Assembly (NCBI GenBank): GCA_030762895.1
Contig: CM061063.1
Coordinates: 78,241,836-78,305,835, forward strand
DNA from: Sophora flavescens
Taxonomy: Eukaryota; Streptophyta; Magnoliopsida; Fabales; Fabaceae
DNA: 64,000 bases
Direction of reading: 5' to 3'
Shown: positions 34,352-44,170 of the stretch, piece by piece
Layout of the letters: each line of letters starts with the position of its first letter
Numbering within the stretch: the first letter of the stretch is position 1
Program-made: the position numbers and the translations under genes
The notes under the pieces: generated by a model
Told to the model about the DNA's origin: nothing
Database searches by the model: none
What the model saw: only the letters and a program-made list of their open reading frames with translations

Positions 34352-35777
34352 TGTTGAGTCACCGGCAAGTGTACCGGGTCGTCGCAAGTAATAAAATAAA
34401 CACGGTAAGAATTTACCGAGGTCGAACACAAGGATTGGGCTACCAATTCGACTAATTCACGAGAAGTTTGATACGTTGGTCAAGTAACAGAGAGTGGTTG
34501 AGATTGGAGAGAGAATAGGATTTCAATTCAATTAACAAATCTAATAAAACTAAGGTATTAAAATCAGAAATTAAGATATCTAAGGTCTCAAATCCACCTA
34601 CCCAATCATGCATAGTACCCAAGTGATGATGATTCCTTTCCTAAGTTCAATTACAATGTCAACCAGGACCCCCAAATTCTCCTATATCCACTGTCGTGCT
34701 CAATAGGACGTATTCGATGATTGAGTTAATTACTTACTAGGTCTCATAACCCTAATCATCAAACTCTATTAATTCTCGTTCCCTATAAGGTTGCACCGAT
34801 CTCCTACTCACTCTCGTGCAATATTCGATCGATGATCACAATTCAAGTTCTAAAACGCGAATTGCCTCCTAAGCCTCATCACGTTTAACTAGTCAATCAC
34901 GCATGCATATGATCAACGCAATCAAATCAGAATTGGAAAACATAAATTGAAAGAAGGGAGAAAAACATACATCACATCGAATCCTACAACTCCATGGGTG
35001 ACTTCATTGATCCCTCAGATGAAGGGATTAGTTCCTCATGCTCGTAAAGACAGACAAGCAATCGGACCTAACGACCATAGTAAAATAAGAAAAAGAAAAG
35101 AGGAGACGCAGCTCCAAAGAACAAGAAATTCGGTCAAAAACGCTACTCTAACAGTGGAGAACAAAAAAAGCTCCCAGCCCCCCTCAATCTGCCCTAAAAC
35201 AGCAATATATAGAGTTCTGATTCTGCGCGCGCTCGCGAGGCGAACAGCCTCTCGCGAGGCGATTATTAAAAATGGCGCGCTTTCAAATTGGACTCTCGCG
35301 AGGCGAGAGTATGTTCGCGAGGCGAGTCTTCAAACTTTAATCTGTCACAGCCGTGACCTTCATCACGGCTAGGCCGTGATGGTCTCTATCTTCCAGGGTC
35401 TTCAGGATCTCGCGAGGCAAGCAGCCTCTCGCGTGGCGAGACAGAATTGATGACTGTTGCTGCTTTGCTGATCTTCAGGCTCGCGAAGCGAGCATCCACT
35501 CGCGGGGCGAGTATCTCTAGAATGGCAATTTCCACTGTTTCTTGACTTTCCTTGACTCTCGGAGCTTCACTTATAACCTGAAACAATAAAAAGAAACAAA
35601 AAGCATAATTCTATTCAAAATAGACTAAAAACTACAAAAAATGCCTAGAACTAGTCAAAGTCTAACTTAGGAACAAAACAAGGCCAAATTTGGGTGAAAA
35701 CGAGATTGAACTCGAATAATTAGCACATAAACCACAGTCCATCTAGTTATAAAACAAGATAAGCCAGAGGCTTATCA
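34352..35777 (-). repeat. Athila-type LTR 1 (3' LTR of left unit)
   Basis: Sense ends are TGATAAGCC (35777) and GGTGACTCAACA (34352); length 1426 bp. The probable TATA CTCTATATATT lies at 35204-35214. The CpG-rich array at 35226-35515 lies directly upstream in sense direction, and the palindrome CATCACGGCTAGGCCGTGATG is at 35361-35381. The polypurine-like tract AAGTTTGGGGTGTTT abuts the LTR start at 35778-35795, which identifies this as the 3' LTR. Confidence 0.9.
35226..35515 (-). repeat. CpG-rich CTCGCGAGGCGAG array in LTR 1
   Basis: Repeated TCGCGAGGCGA motifs, often in facing pairs, plus the CATCACGGC/GCCGTGATG palindrome at 35361-35381. It borders the TATA box at 35204-35214. Confidence 0.85.
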
Positions 35778-37304
35778 AAACACCCCAAACTTAAACCTTG
35801 CTTGTCCCCAAGCAAGCTAAAACTCAACAAGGACTCAAGACTTGGCAAGCCTAAAGGAATCAATCAATCTTCGCATAAATTTCATGTAATCTTAACAATA
35901 CATTTTTTCCTTCAATGAATTCCCCCCTTGCATCAATGTAATCCCCACATTCATTTACTTTAAACAATTGAGAACTTAATCATTCATGCATTTATTAATC
36001 TAAGTTGAGGATCAAAGTCACACACAAAAATGAAGATCACCAATTTCAAACAATTGCCTTCCTCACAAGGGTATGTAAAATTTCACTCATCCGCTCAAAT
36101 TCGTCTAGGCTATCAACTTTTCACTCAATTTCACATATCAAGAGCACTTCCCATGAATTTGATTTTCATATAAAAACTGGTTCCTACGAAAACATGCATG
36201 CAACATCAGAAGGTCTTATAAAGGTTGTAATGGGGCCTGGCTGAGGGTAGGATATTCAAGGATACTAGGCTTAAGTCCCTAGGAACTAAGAGAGCATGAG
36301 CATTTGACACATCTTCCACTCAAATTCCTTTTTCCATTTTTCTTTTTGCTTCGGGTGATTACAGCCTTTTCCTTGCTAATCTTTTTGCTTTGCCCCTTTT
36401 CTTTTGGCAATTTTTTTTTCTTTCTTTCCTTTTTTTTTCTTTTTCTTTTTGCCTTGGGTTTCAACCTTTATTTTTCTTTTTCTCAACCCAAAATGACATA
36501 TCACATTGTAGCCACCCCAAACTTAGTTTCTCACAACCCTTCTCTTGCTACGCTTCCATGCTCTCCTAATCCTAAGATTGGGTTAACATGGTTTTTCAGA
36601 TTTTTGGCTTATAATATAGGGTCATCAAGAAACAATAGGATAATTAGGCTCAATGTGGCTAACTAGGGAACATGCATTAGGGATGGTTCTTTTTAGGCCA
36701 AGTAGTTATTTCAAAGAAAATTGCCTAAATCATTTGATGCAATACATAAACATGCAAACCATGAAGAGATTCAAGCAAATTCGGGAAAGTGCAACTTGAA
36801 AGTGATCCACACAATCAAAAACAAAGTTGGAGGCTCAAATCCCCACCTGGACATTTTTGCAAATTGTTTGACTGAGATACGATTCATAGTGTGTGCACCC
36901 CCTCACCCCAAACTTGTCATAAATCAAGCAATCACAATAAAGTTCCTCAAAGTTCAATTTTCAATTTTTCCCATGGGGATCAACTTTTCTATTTTCAGAA
37001 CCTAGGGGGAAATCATCAATGGTCAAAATAATTCATGCAATCAATCTATGCTAAATTTAATTAAAATCCAACAAGCTTGCCGACACACATTCATACACAA
37101 ACTCTTGATCTTCTCAAATTATTCAAGAGTGACAAACAAAAACAAAACAAAAACAAAAACAAAAACAAGAGTGTGGAAAGGAGAGGGTGCTCCCTGATCA
37201 AGTTTCTATGGTTGCATCCTCATCCAATTGGTCTCACGGGCTCCCTTCTATTGCATAGTATCCTGGAAGAACTCCTGTAAATTAAAACCTTAATTGCATA
37301 TTCG

Positions 37305-37535
37305 CGAGGCGAGATAACACTCGCGAGGCGAATCTGGAAAAATTGTTTTCACACTTTCCATAATAGCGAGGAGAGTAGTATCTCGCGAGGCGAATATGGA
37401 ATTCCAAGAGCTGATGATGCCCAGAATCGCGAGGCGAAATCATCCCTCGCGACGCGAGACAGAAGCATGAGCAAGCCTCTGAGATTCAGGGCTTCTGTCT
37501 CACGCGGCCACTGTGGATTCGCGTGGCGAATCAAG
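37305..37535 (-). repeat. Internal CGCGAG array outside the LTR
   Basis: ATTCGCGAGGCGAGATAACA, CTCGCGAGGCGAA, AATCGCGAGGCGAAA and TTCGCGTGGCGAA lie in the 3' internal region. The LTR's characteristic motif therefore also exists outside U3 in this element. Confidence 0.8.
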
Positions 37536-37536
37536 C

Positions 37537-37540
<4 letters not shown>

Positions 37541-37580
<40 letters not shown>
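37541..37580. repeat. (TA)n microsatellite
   Basis: About 20 TA units in the internal region of the Athila-type unit. Confidence 0.92.
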
Positions 37581-37583
<3 letters not shown>

Positions 37584-37589
37584 GACAAA

Positions 37590-38316
37590 CTAAAAATAAA
37601 GGATACCTAGCTTGGGTTGCCTCCCAATAAGCGCTTCTTTAACGTCACTAGCTTGACTTATTAAGAAGCATCCACCTGGATCCCATAGCCTGTGGCATAA
37701 AGGCCAAGAGATGTCCATCATGTGAGATCCTCCACCCGGATCCCATGGTTTGTGAAGTGGCAATTGCAGAAGCAATACGACTCTTTCCATAATTCCACCT
37801 AGCACGTGTGTGAAAACTTCTTTGACCTCTGCAATTATGAACTCACTTCCTCTCGGGTCAAATTGTGTTTTCACGAGGAAGTGTGACAGACAAGTGGGAT
37901 GGACTAACTTACCAGTGTCCACACATGCATGCAAGCCAACATATTTATTTAATGCAGCAAAATCAGATTGCTCAGCAAGCATGGTGGAGTCCACTACCAC
38001 TTTATCTTCATTTTGAACTCTACCCCCTTGCTCTGGTGCCTTGTCACTTGTCAACTCCTCTTTCTCTGGTTGCTCTTCCTCAACATGTGGTAGTTCTTCC
38101 TCAACTTCCTGAGAACTAGTTGCATCCCTGTTAGATCCCAACACCCCACTGCTTCTAGTTGTTGTGGCATTGCATTGGTTCTTAGGGTCGTTCTCGGTAT
38201 CACCTGGGAAAGTTCTTGGGAGACGCTCATTTAGTTGCTTTGTGAGCTGAGCAATCTGCGTCTCTAGATTCTGAATTGCCGCCCCTGTATGAGTTGCCAA
38301 CTTGACAATGGCTGTG
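37590..38316 (-). pseudogene. Athila-type gag, C-terminal part
   Basis: After the solo LTR is removed, the frame resumes with ATHTGAAIQNLETQIAQL, the coiled-coil-like block common at the C-terminal side of Athila gag, then a Glu-rich stretch (SSQEVEEELPHVEEEQPEKE). It ends with ASDVKEALIGRQPKLGI, encoded by the post-pol GACGTTAAAGAAGCGC sequence. A 70-bp direct duplication gives two WDPGG phrases at 37675-37745. Protease and pol are missing. Confidence 0.7.
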
Positions 38317-38321
38317 CTTGT

Positions 38322-39619
38322 TGTTGAAGGTTTGGCAAGTGTACCAAATCGTACAAGTAATAAAGTGAGAGTAGAGTATCGTTCCCAACGAGGATTGCGT
38401 TTCAAGTATCAACTTAGCCTAGGCAATAGCTATTTGAACCTATGAATGTCATGTTTGTAGAAGAGTTTTTTATGGATTTTTTATTACAAGTTGTCACAAG
38501 AATGAATGCAATGCAATTAAAGAATGTATTCAATATAGGTAAAAGCGGTTAGGCATCGGAATCCTATAATTCTTCACTTAATGTAAATTCATTCAGTCCT
38601 AATTCCAATTCATTCCACTCAATTGTCATTCAAATCATTAACCTAGATTTATCCCTAATTCCTTAGGTGATAATCCTTTTGTACAAATCAAGAAGCCTAA
38701 TTCCTTAGGTCACTCAAGCATTTGCACAAACATTAAGCATGTGATTCATAAGAATGCATTGAAACATAGTTCTATTCCTAGAATCAACATTCCAATGGTA
38801 ATCTACTTCATTTCCAATCCAATAACCAATTTTCCAATTGAGAGATTGAATCTAACATCAATCTAGAGTTGATCAATCAATAGAAGCATTAAGCATAGAA
38901 GCAAATCACTCTAATTGAATGAAACAGAATTGAATTCAGAATCAAAATCAATTACATCAACAATCAAATCAGAATCATCCTAACCTAAACTAAAATATCT
39001 AACAGCTCATAGTAAAAAGGGAAAGACGAGAAGAGAAGAAGAAACTTGAGTGGATGTGAGTGGAGGAAGCCATGGAAGCTCCAAATCTTGTTCCCAAGCT
39101 TGGATCTTCAAGGAAGCAGAGAGAAGATGATGAACCTCGAGTGTGAGAAGTGAAAAATGAGCCGAGAGATCCTTCAAAATCTGTCCAAGATCTCATTTAT
39201 ATCTTTTTGCTTTCAAATGCCAGTCATTGGCGCAGCTTCCTGGCTGGGCGCTGGTCCTCTGCGCGAAACTGCTGTTTTCTGTCAGTCCTGAAGCTGAGCG
39301 CCCAAACCCAGAGCTGAGCGCCCAAGACCAGAGCTGAGCGCCCAAATCCAGAGCTGAGCGCCCAAATGCTGCTGCAGCTTCTGTTTTCTGTTTCTTTCAG
39401 AGCCGAGCGCCCGTTTCCTGAGCTGAGCGCTGGATCTTCATTCCTACACATTTTCAACATATTTGAGTGTAGTTTTCTCACAAATTAAGTCTCTCAAGAT
39501 CAAAACTTTATATCAATGAATGTGTACATTTTCTTATCAGTTTTCCTACAAATCCTAAGATTATTTACGAATTCTTTCCTAATTATACTTCCAAACTAAC
39601 ATAAATTGCACATTCATCA
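38322..39619 (-). mobile_element. Solo LTR of a GCGCCC-repeat family, TSD CTTGT
   Basis: Plus-strand ends are TGTTGAAGG (38322) and CATTCATCA (39619), flanked by CTTGT at 38317-38321 and 39620-39624. It splits gag between AVEKLAINT and ATHTGAAIQ. Length is 1298 bp. On the minus strand a tandem of about 20-21 bp with core GAGCTGAGCGCCC occupies about 39285-39432, and a TATA-like AAGATATAAATGAG follows at 39192-39205. Its family differs from the CGCGAG LTRs, although both end in an AAGTGTACC...TACAAGTAATAAA phrase near R/U5. Confidence 0.9.
39285..39432 (-). repeat. GC-rich tandem repeat (GAGCTGAGCGCCC core) in solo LTR
   Basis: At least six copies of GAGC(T/C)GAGCGCCC, with four near-regular units of about 21 bp (39292-39365). 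It lies upstream of the LTR TATA box in sense direction. Confidence 0.85.
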
Positions 39620-39624
39620 CTTGT

Positions 39625-39966
39625 ATTGATTGCCAACTTCTCAACTGCCGCATTCATCTTCTCAAGAGCCAACTCCCAAGGTTGTCTTCCACCATCCTGT
39701 TGAGGTTGTTGTTGCCAATTCTGTTGAGGTTGTGGTTGCCCGACTAGACCACCGCCAGCATTACTCCAAGCAAAACCCGGATGGTCTCTCCTCATATAAC
39801 CCCTATACTGATTCTGACTCTGATAGTTGTTCTGGGGCACGCTGTCATAAACATATTCTTGAGAGAAGTAGAACGGACAGCTCCGAGTGTCATGGTCTCC
39901 ATTACAATTTTCGCAACCCGGAAGCATTCCCTCGTGTACCTCGCATACAAAACAAGGCAAGACCAA
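39625..39966 (-). pseudogene. Athila-type gag fragment with CCHC zinc knuckle
   Basis: The knuckle is CENCNGDHDTRSC (CX2CX3HX4C, as in Athila gag), followed by Asn/Gln-rich NNYQSQNQYRGYMRRDHPGF and WELALEKMNAAVEKLA. The usual N-terminal gag is deleted: the leader codons CEVH join directly to GMLPGCENC at about 39925. The frame is broken after AVEKLAINT by the solo LTR. Gag would form the particle shell and bind RNA. Confidence 0.78.
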
Positions 39967-40086
39967 GTGGAATCAAAGAAGTAGAGATGGATAATAGTAA
40001 ATAAAAATAAAAAAATAAATAAAAATAAAAATAACTTAACCAAATAATCAAACTTCCCTAAAAATTAGGAAAATTGGTTGTGCCAA

Positions 40087-40104
40087 TCACCGGCAATGGC
40101 GCCA
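40087..40104 (-). promoter_or_regulatory. Primer binding site, tRNA-Asp type, mutated
   Basis: Sense TGGCGCCATTGCCGGTGA lies just inside LTR 2. It differs from the TGGCGCCGTTGCCGGGGA at 62956-62973 at two positions. Confidence 0.8.
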
Positions 40105-40110
40105 AAAACT

Positions 40111-41532
40111 TGTTGAGTCACCGGCAAGTGTACCGGGTCGTCGCAAGTAATAAAATAAATACGGTAAGTAATTACCGAGGTCGAACACAAGGATTGGGCT
40201 ACCAATTCAACTAATTCACGAGAAATTCGATAAGTTGGTCAAGTAACAGAAAGTGGTTGAGATTGGAGAGAAGATAGGATCGAAATTCAATTAACAAATC
40301 TAATAAAACTAAGCTATTAAAATCTAAAATTAAAATATCTAAGGTCTCAAATACACCTACCCAATCATGCGTAGTACCCAAGTGATGATGATTCTTTCCT
40401 AAGTTCAATTACAATGTCAACCAGGACCCCCAAATTCTCCTATATCCACTGTCGTGCTCAATAGGACGTATTCGATGATTGGATTAATTACTTACTAGGT
40501 CTCATAATCCTAATCATCAAACTCTATTAATTCTTGTTCCCTATAAGGTTGCACCGATCTCCTACTCACTCTCGTTCAATAGTCGATCGATGATCCCAAT
40601 TCATGTTCTAGAACGCGAATTGCCTCCTAAGCCTCATCACGTTTAACTAGTCAATCACGCATGCACATATGATCAATACAATCAAATCAGAATTGGAAAA
40701 CATTAATTGAAAGAAGGGAGAAAGACATATATCACATTGAATCCTACACCGCCATGGGTGGCTTCATTGATCCCCCAGACGAGGGGATTAGTTCCTCAAG
40801 CCCGTAAAGACAGACAAGCAATCGGACCTAATGACCATAGTAAAATAAGAAAAGAAAAAGGGAGACGCAGCTCCAAAGAACAAGAAATTCGACCAAAAAC
40901 GCGACTCTAATAGTGGAGAACCAAAAGCTTCAAGCCATCCCTTAATCTGCCCTAAAACAGCAATATATAGAGTTCTGATTCTGCGTGCGCTTGCGAGGCG
41001 AACAGCCTCTCGCGAGGTGAATATTAAAAATTTTGCGCTTTCAAATTGGACTCTCGCGAGGCGAGAGTATGTTCGCGAGGCGAGTCTTCAAACTTTCTGT
41101 CACAGCCGTGACCTTCATCACGGCTAGGCCGTGATGGTCTCTGTCTTCCAGGGTCTTCAGGCTCTCGTGAGGCGAGCAGCCTCTCGCGGGGCGAGACAGA
41201 ATTGATGTCTGTTGCTGCTTTTCTGATCTTCAGGCTCGCGAGGCGAGCATCCACTCGCGGGACGAGTATCTCCAGAATGGCAATTTCCACAGTTTCTTGA
41301 CTTTCCTTGACTCTCGGAGCTTCAGTTCTAACCTGAAACAATAAAAAGAAACAAAAAGCGTAATTCTATTCAAAATAGACTAAAAACTACAAAAATTTCC
41401 TAGAACGAGTCAAAGTCTAACTTAGGAACAAAACAAGACCAAATTTGGGCGAAAACGAGATTGAACTCGAATAATTAGCACAAAAACCACAGTCCATCTA
41501 GTTATAAAACTAGATAAGCCAGAGGCTTATCA
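40111..41532 (-). repeat. Athila-type LTR 2 (shared middle LTR)
   Basis: Sense TGATAAGCC (41532) to GACTCAACA (40111), 1422 bp, very similar to LTR 1. PBS lies on its left and PPT/3' internal sequence on its right, so it serves as the 5' LTR of the left unit and the 3' LTR of the right unit. The CpG array is at about 40985-41270, with the palindrome at 41116-41136. Confidence 0.9.
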
Positions 41533-42504
41533 AAACACCCCAAACTTAAACCTTGCTTGTCCCCAAGCAAGCTAAAACTCAAAAAGGACTCAAGACTTGG
41601 CAAGCCTAAAGGAATCAATCAATCTTCGTACAAATTTCATGTAATCTTAACAAAACAGTTTTTCCTTCAATGAATTCCCCCCTTGTATCAATGTAATCCC
41701 CACATTTATTTACTTTAAACAATTGAGAACTTCATCATTCATGCATTCATTAATCTAAGTTGAGGATCAAGGTTACACACAAAAGGGAGATCACCAATTT
41801 CAAACAATTGCCTTCCTCACAAGGGTATGTAAAATTTCACTCATTCGCTCAAATTCGTCTAGGCTATCAACTTTTCACTCAATTTCACATATCAAGAGCA
41901 CTTCCCATGAATTCGATTTTCATCTCAAAAATAGTTCCCACGAAAACATGCATGCAACATCAGAAGGTCTTTTAAAGGTTGAAATGGGGCCTGACTAAGG
42001 GTAGGATATTCAAGGATATTAGGCTTAAGTCCCTAGGAACTAAGAGAGCATGAGCATTTGACACATCTTCCACTCAAATTCCTTTTTCCATTTTTTTCTT
42101 TTTGCCTCGGGTGACTACAGCCTTTTCCCTTGCTAAGCTTTTTGTTTTGCCCCTTTTCTTTTGGCAATTTTTTTTTCTTTCTCCCTTTTTTTTTCTTTTT
42201 CATTTTGCCTTGGGTTTCAACCTTTATTTTTCTTTTTCTCAACCCAAAATGACATATCACCTTGTAGCCACCCCAAACTTAGTTTCTCATAACCCTTCTC
42301 TTGCTAAGCTTCCATGCTCTCCTAATCCTAAGATTGGGTTAACATGGTTTTTCAGATTTTTGGCTTATAAAATAAGGTCATCAAGAAACAATAGGCTAAT
42401 TAGGCTCAATGTGGCTAACTAGGGAACATGCATCAGGTATGGTTCTTTTTAGTCCAAGTAGCTAATTCAAAGAAAATTGCCTAAATCATTTGATGCAACA
42501 CATA
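41533..42504 (-). other. 3' internal segment of second array unit
   Basis: Closely similar to 35778-36745 (PPT, T/C-rich runs, AACCCAAAATGACATATCAC). It stops at the phrase TCATTTGATGCAACACATA, where it joins mid-LTR sequence at 42505. Confidence 0.88.
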
Positions 42505-43045
42505 GAGGCGAACAGCCTCTCGCGAGGCGAATATTAAAAATGGCGCGCTTTCAAATTGGGCTCTCGCGAGGCGAGAGTATGTTCGCGAGGCGAGTCTTCA
42601 AACTTTAATCTATCACAACCGTGACCTTCATCACGGCTAGGCCGTGATGGTCTTTGTCTTCCAGGGTCTTCAGGCTCTCGCGAGGCGAGCAGCCTCTCGC
42701 GGGGCGAGACAGAATTGATGACTGTTGCTGCTTTGCTGATCTTCAGGCTCGCGAGGCGAGCATCCACTCGCGGGGCGAGTATCTCCAGAATGGCAATTTC
42801 CACTGTTTCTTGACTTTCCTTGACTCTCGGAGCTTCACTTATAACCTGAAACAATAAAAAGAAACAAAAAGCGTAATTCTATTCAAAATAGACTAAAAAC
42901 TACGAAAATTTCCTAGAATGAGTCAAAGTCTAACTTAGGAACAAAACAAGGCCAAATTTGAGCGAAAACGAAATTGAACTCGAATAATTAGCACAAAAAC
43001 CACAGTCCATCTAGTTATAAAACTAGATAAGCCAGAGGCTTATCA
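42505..43045 (-). repeat. Athila-type LTR 3, 5' portion only
   Basis: Starts in sense at TGATAAGCC (43045) and runs through the CpG array (palindrome 42629-42649), then is cut at 42505. It lacks TATA, R and U5. The deletion that removed the rest of this LTR and most of an internal region has its junction at 42504/42505. Confidence 0.88.
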
Positions 43046-43085
43046 GTGTTTACGAAGTAATGCCCAAGTGGGGTGTTACAATAAT

Positions 43086-43218
43086 AATTCCTCCAAGAGG
43101 ATCAAATAGACATATACCCATAACCCTTTGACTTTGGGTTTCAAGACAAGCATCAAATTAAATTAACCACACACACATAATATGGCATGATGGTGGTTAG
43201 TCTCCCCCATACCACATG
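43086..43218 (-). mobile_element. Outer long LTR (level 0), middle segment
   Basis: The reverse strand has ATCCTCTTGGAGG and continues the LTR found at 24976-25889 and 47232-48209. It is isolated here between LTR A and LTR C. Confidence 0.7.
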
Positions 43219-43699
43219 TAGTTTGTAACACCCTAGTTTTTACACCTAGGATTAATTATTTTATTTGAATGTTTATGTTTATTATGTTATGTGGTTTAGT
43301 TTGAGTATTTAAATTACTCTCTTCAAATTATTTTATTAGGTGCGTTAGCACTGACTTATTTCAGTGAATGCACGTTTACTAGACAATAATTTACGTTATT
43401 GTCACTATTATACCAGTACAGAAAAATATTTTAAGTAATGTAAATAAGAGAAAAGCATTTTCCTATTCTTATCCTATTTAATTTTAGAGTTAAAAATATT
43501 TTGGTTTGACAATAATCGGAGATTAAATTTTGGACTGAGTATTTTCTTAATTGATCAGTTCAACTATTAATCTTTACTCTAACTTGAATTTCGAAAATAT
43601 ATCCTTATCAATCTTTATTTTTAGATTCTAAAAAGTAAAAACATGTTTATTTTAGGCCTAATATTTATCACTCGTTTTGTACCTATTACTAAATAATTA

Positions 43700-43709
43700 G
43701 TATAAAAAC
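43700..43709 (+). promoter_or_regulatory. TATA box of LTR C
   Basis: GTATAAAAAC followed by a CT-rich leader (CTCTCTTTTCTCTCACTCAC). Confidence 0.5.
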
Positions 43710-43844
43710 TTAAAGTTTCTCTCTTTTCTCTCACTCACTCGACGCTAATCTCTCTCTTTTTCACGTTTCTTCTCTGCTTCTTTCTTTCTTCTTTCTTCTT
43801 TCTTCTTCCTCCTTACTTCATCTTTCTCCTCCCTCTTCCTTGTT

Positions 43845-44170
43845 TTGTTCAGATCGGCGCCACCCCTGCACCGCCACCCGGAGTCGCGTGACCACCACCT
43901 CAGCACAGCCGCGACAGCCGCGACCACGCCGCGCGACCCATACGTCCGGTCCGCCGTCGCGCGAGCGTCTTTCCGCTGTGGTAAGTTCGATCAGCCGCCT
44001 TCCATGGTGGTTTTGAACCCCACTTGTTGGTTAAGCTTCTCTCCTTTCTTTTATACTTTCTTTCAACTCTGTTGCTCTTGTTCACTGTAGAACCGCCACT
44101 GCCACCTCGTCGGAATCGCGTCCGCCGCCGCAAGGAGCTCCACAACACCACCTTCAAGTTGTCTCCAAGC
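43845..44170 (+). other. GC-rich spliced-leader-like segment in LTR C
   Basis: A CpG-rich, Pro/Arg-coding stretch ends at a consensus donor (GCTGTGGTAAGTTCG near 43978). A pyrimidine tract and acceptor (TTGTTCACTGTAG) precede a second GC-rich block at 44091, and another possible donor (CTTGGGTGAGTC) lies near 44175. This looks like a noncoding transcript with two exons; splicing is inferred only. Confidence 0.35.

Larger units (their letters stand above)
35778..40110 (-). other. Internal region of the Athila-type unit, pol absent
   Basis: From 40110 downward: PBS, a short leader, a gag fragment (39966-39625), a solo LTR (38322-39619), the gag C-terminal part (38316-37590), the sequence GACGTTAAAGAAGCGC near 37640 that normally follows pol in such elements, a further CGCGAG array (about 37305-37535), a (TA)n tract (about 37541-37580), then about 1.5 kb noncoding with T/C-rich runs to the PPT at 35778-35795. 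Gag runs directly into post-pol sequence, so pol has been lost. Confidence 0.8.
34352..43045 (-). mobile_element. Tandem Athila-type array LTR-int-LTR-int-LTR', TSD GTGTT
   Basis: GTGTT flanks the whole array (34347-34351 and 43046-43050). Plus-coordinate order: LTR 34352-35777, internal 35778-40110, LTR 40111-41532, second partial internal 41533-42504, partial LTR 42505-43045. All parts are minus-oriented. One TSD pair around three LTRs shows a single insertion later expanded by unequal LTR recombination and trimmed by a deletion. The internal regions hold only gag pieces, a PBS and a PPT; there is no RT, RNase H or integrase, so it is non-autonomous. Confidence 0.9.
25890..43080 (+). mobile_element. 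Long solo LTR 'A', split by two nested insertions, TSD ATAAT
   Basis: It starts TGTAACACCCCGAG at 25890 and ends GTGGGGTGTTACA at 43080, with ATAAT at 25885-25889 and 43081-43085. Its own sequence is 25890-28182, 32923-34351 and 43051-43080, about 3.7 kb. The blocks in order are TGACTCA cluster (26298-26332), CTATAAAAGG TATA box (26504-26513), GAGAAGCCTGACAG (27675-27688), a CCGAGACGTGG block (33083-33096), GAGCATTCGG (33261-33270), GAGCTTCGACA (33340-33350), GGGATCTCCGGAGATTAAG (33679-33697) and TCTCACTCTTGCA. Nested inside are LTR 'B' (28183-32917) and the Athila array (34352-43045). Confidence 0.9.

Noticed and set aside
36279..36666. Lys-rich/Phe-rich frames in the Athila internal region (also 42033-42422)
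   Set aside because: Produced by T/C-rich runs; the same runs occur in both array units as noncoding 3' internal sequence.
43745..44157. Arg/Pro-rich and Lys/Glu-rich frames on both strands of the GC-rich segment in LTR C
   Set aside because: Composition-driven open frames with no domain. The segment is better read as a transcribed leader.
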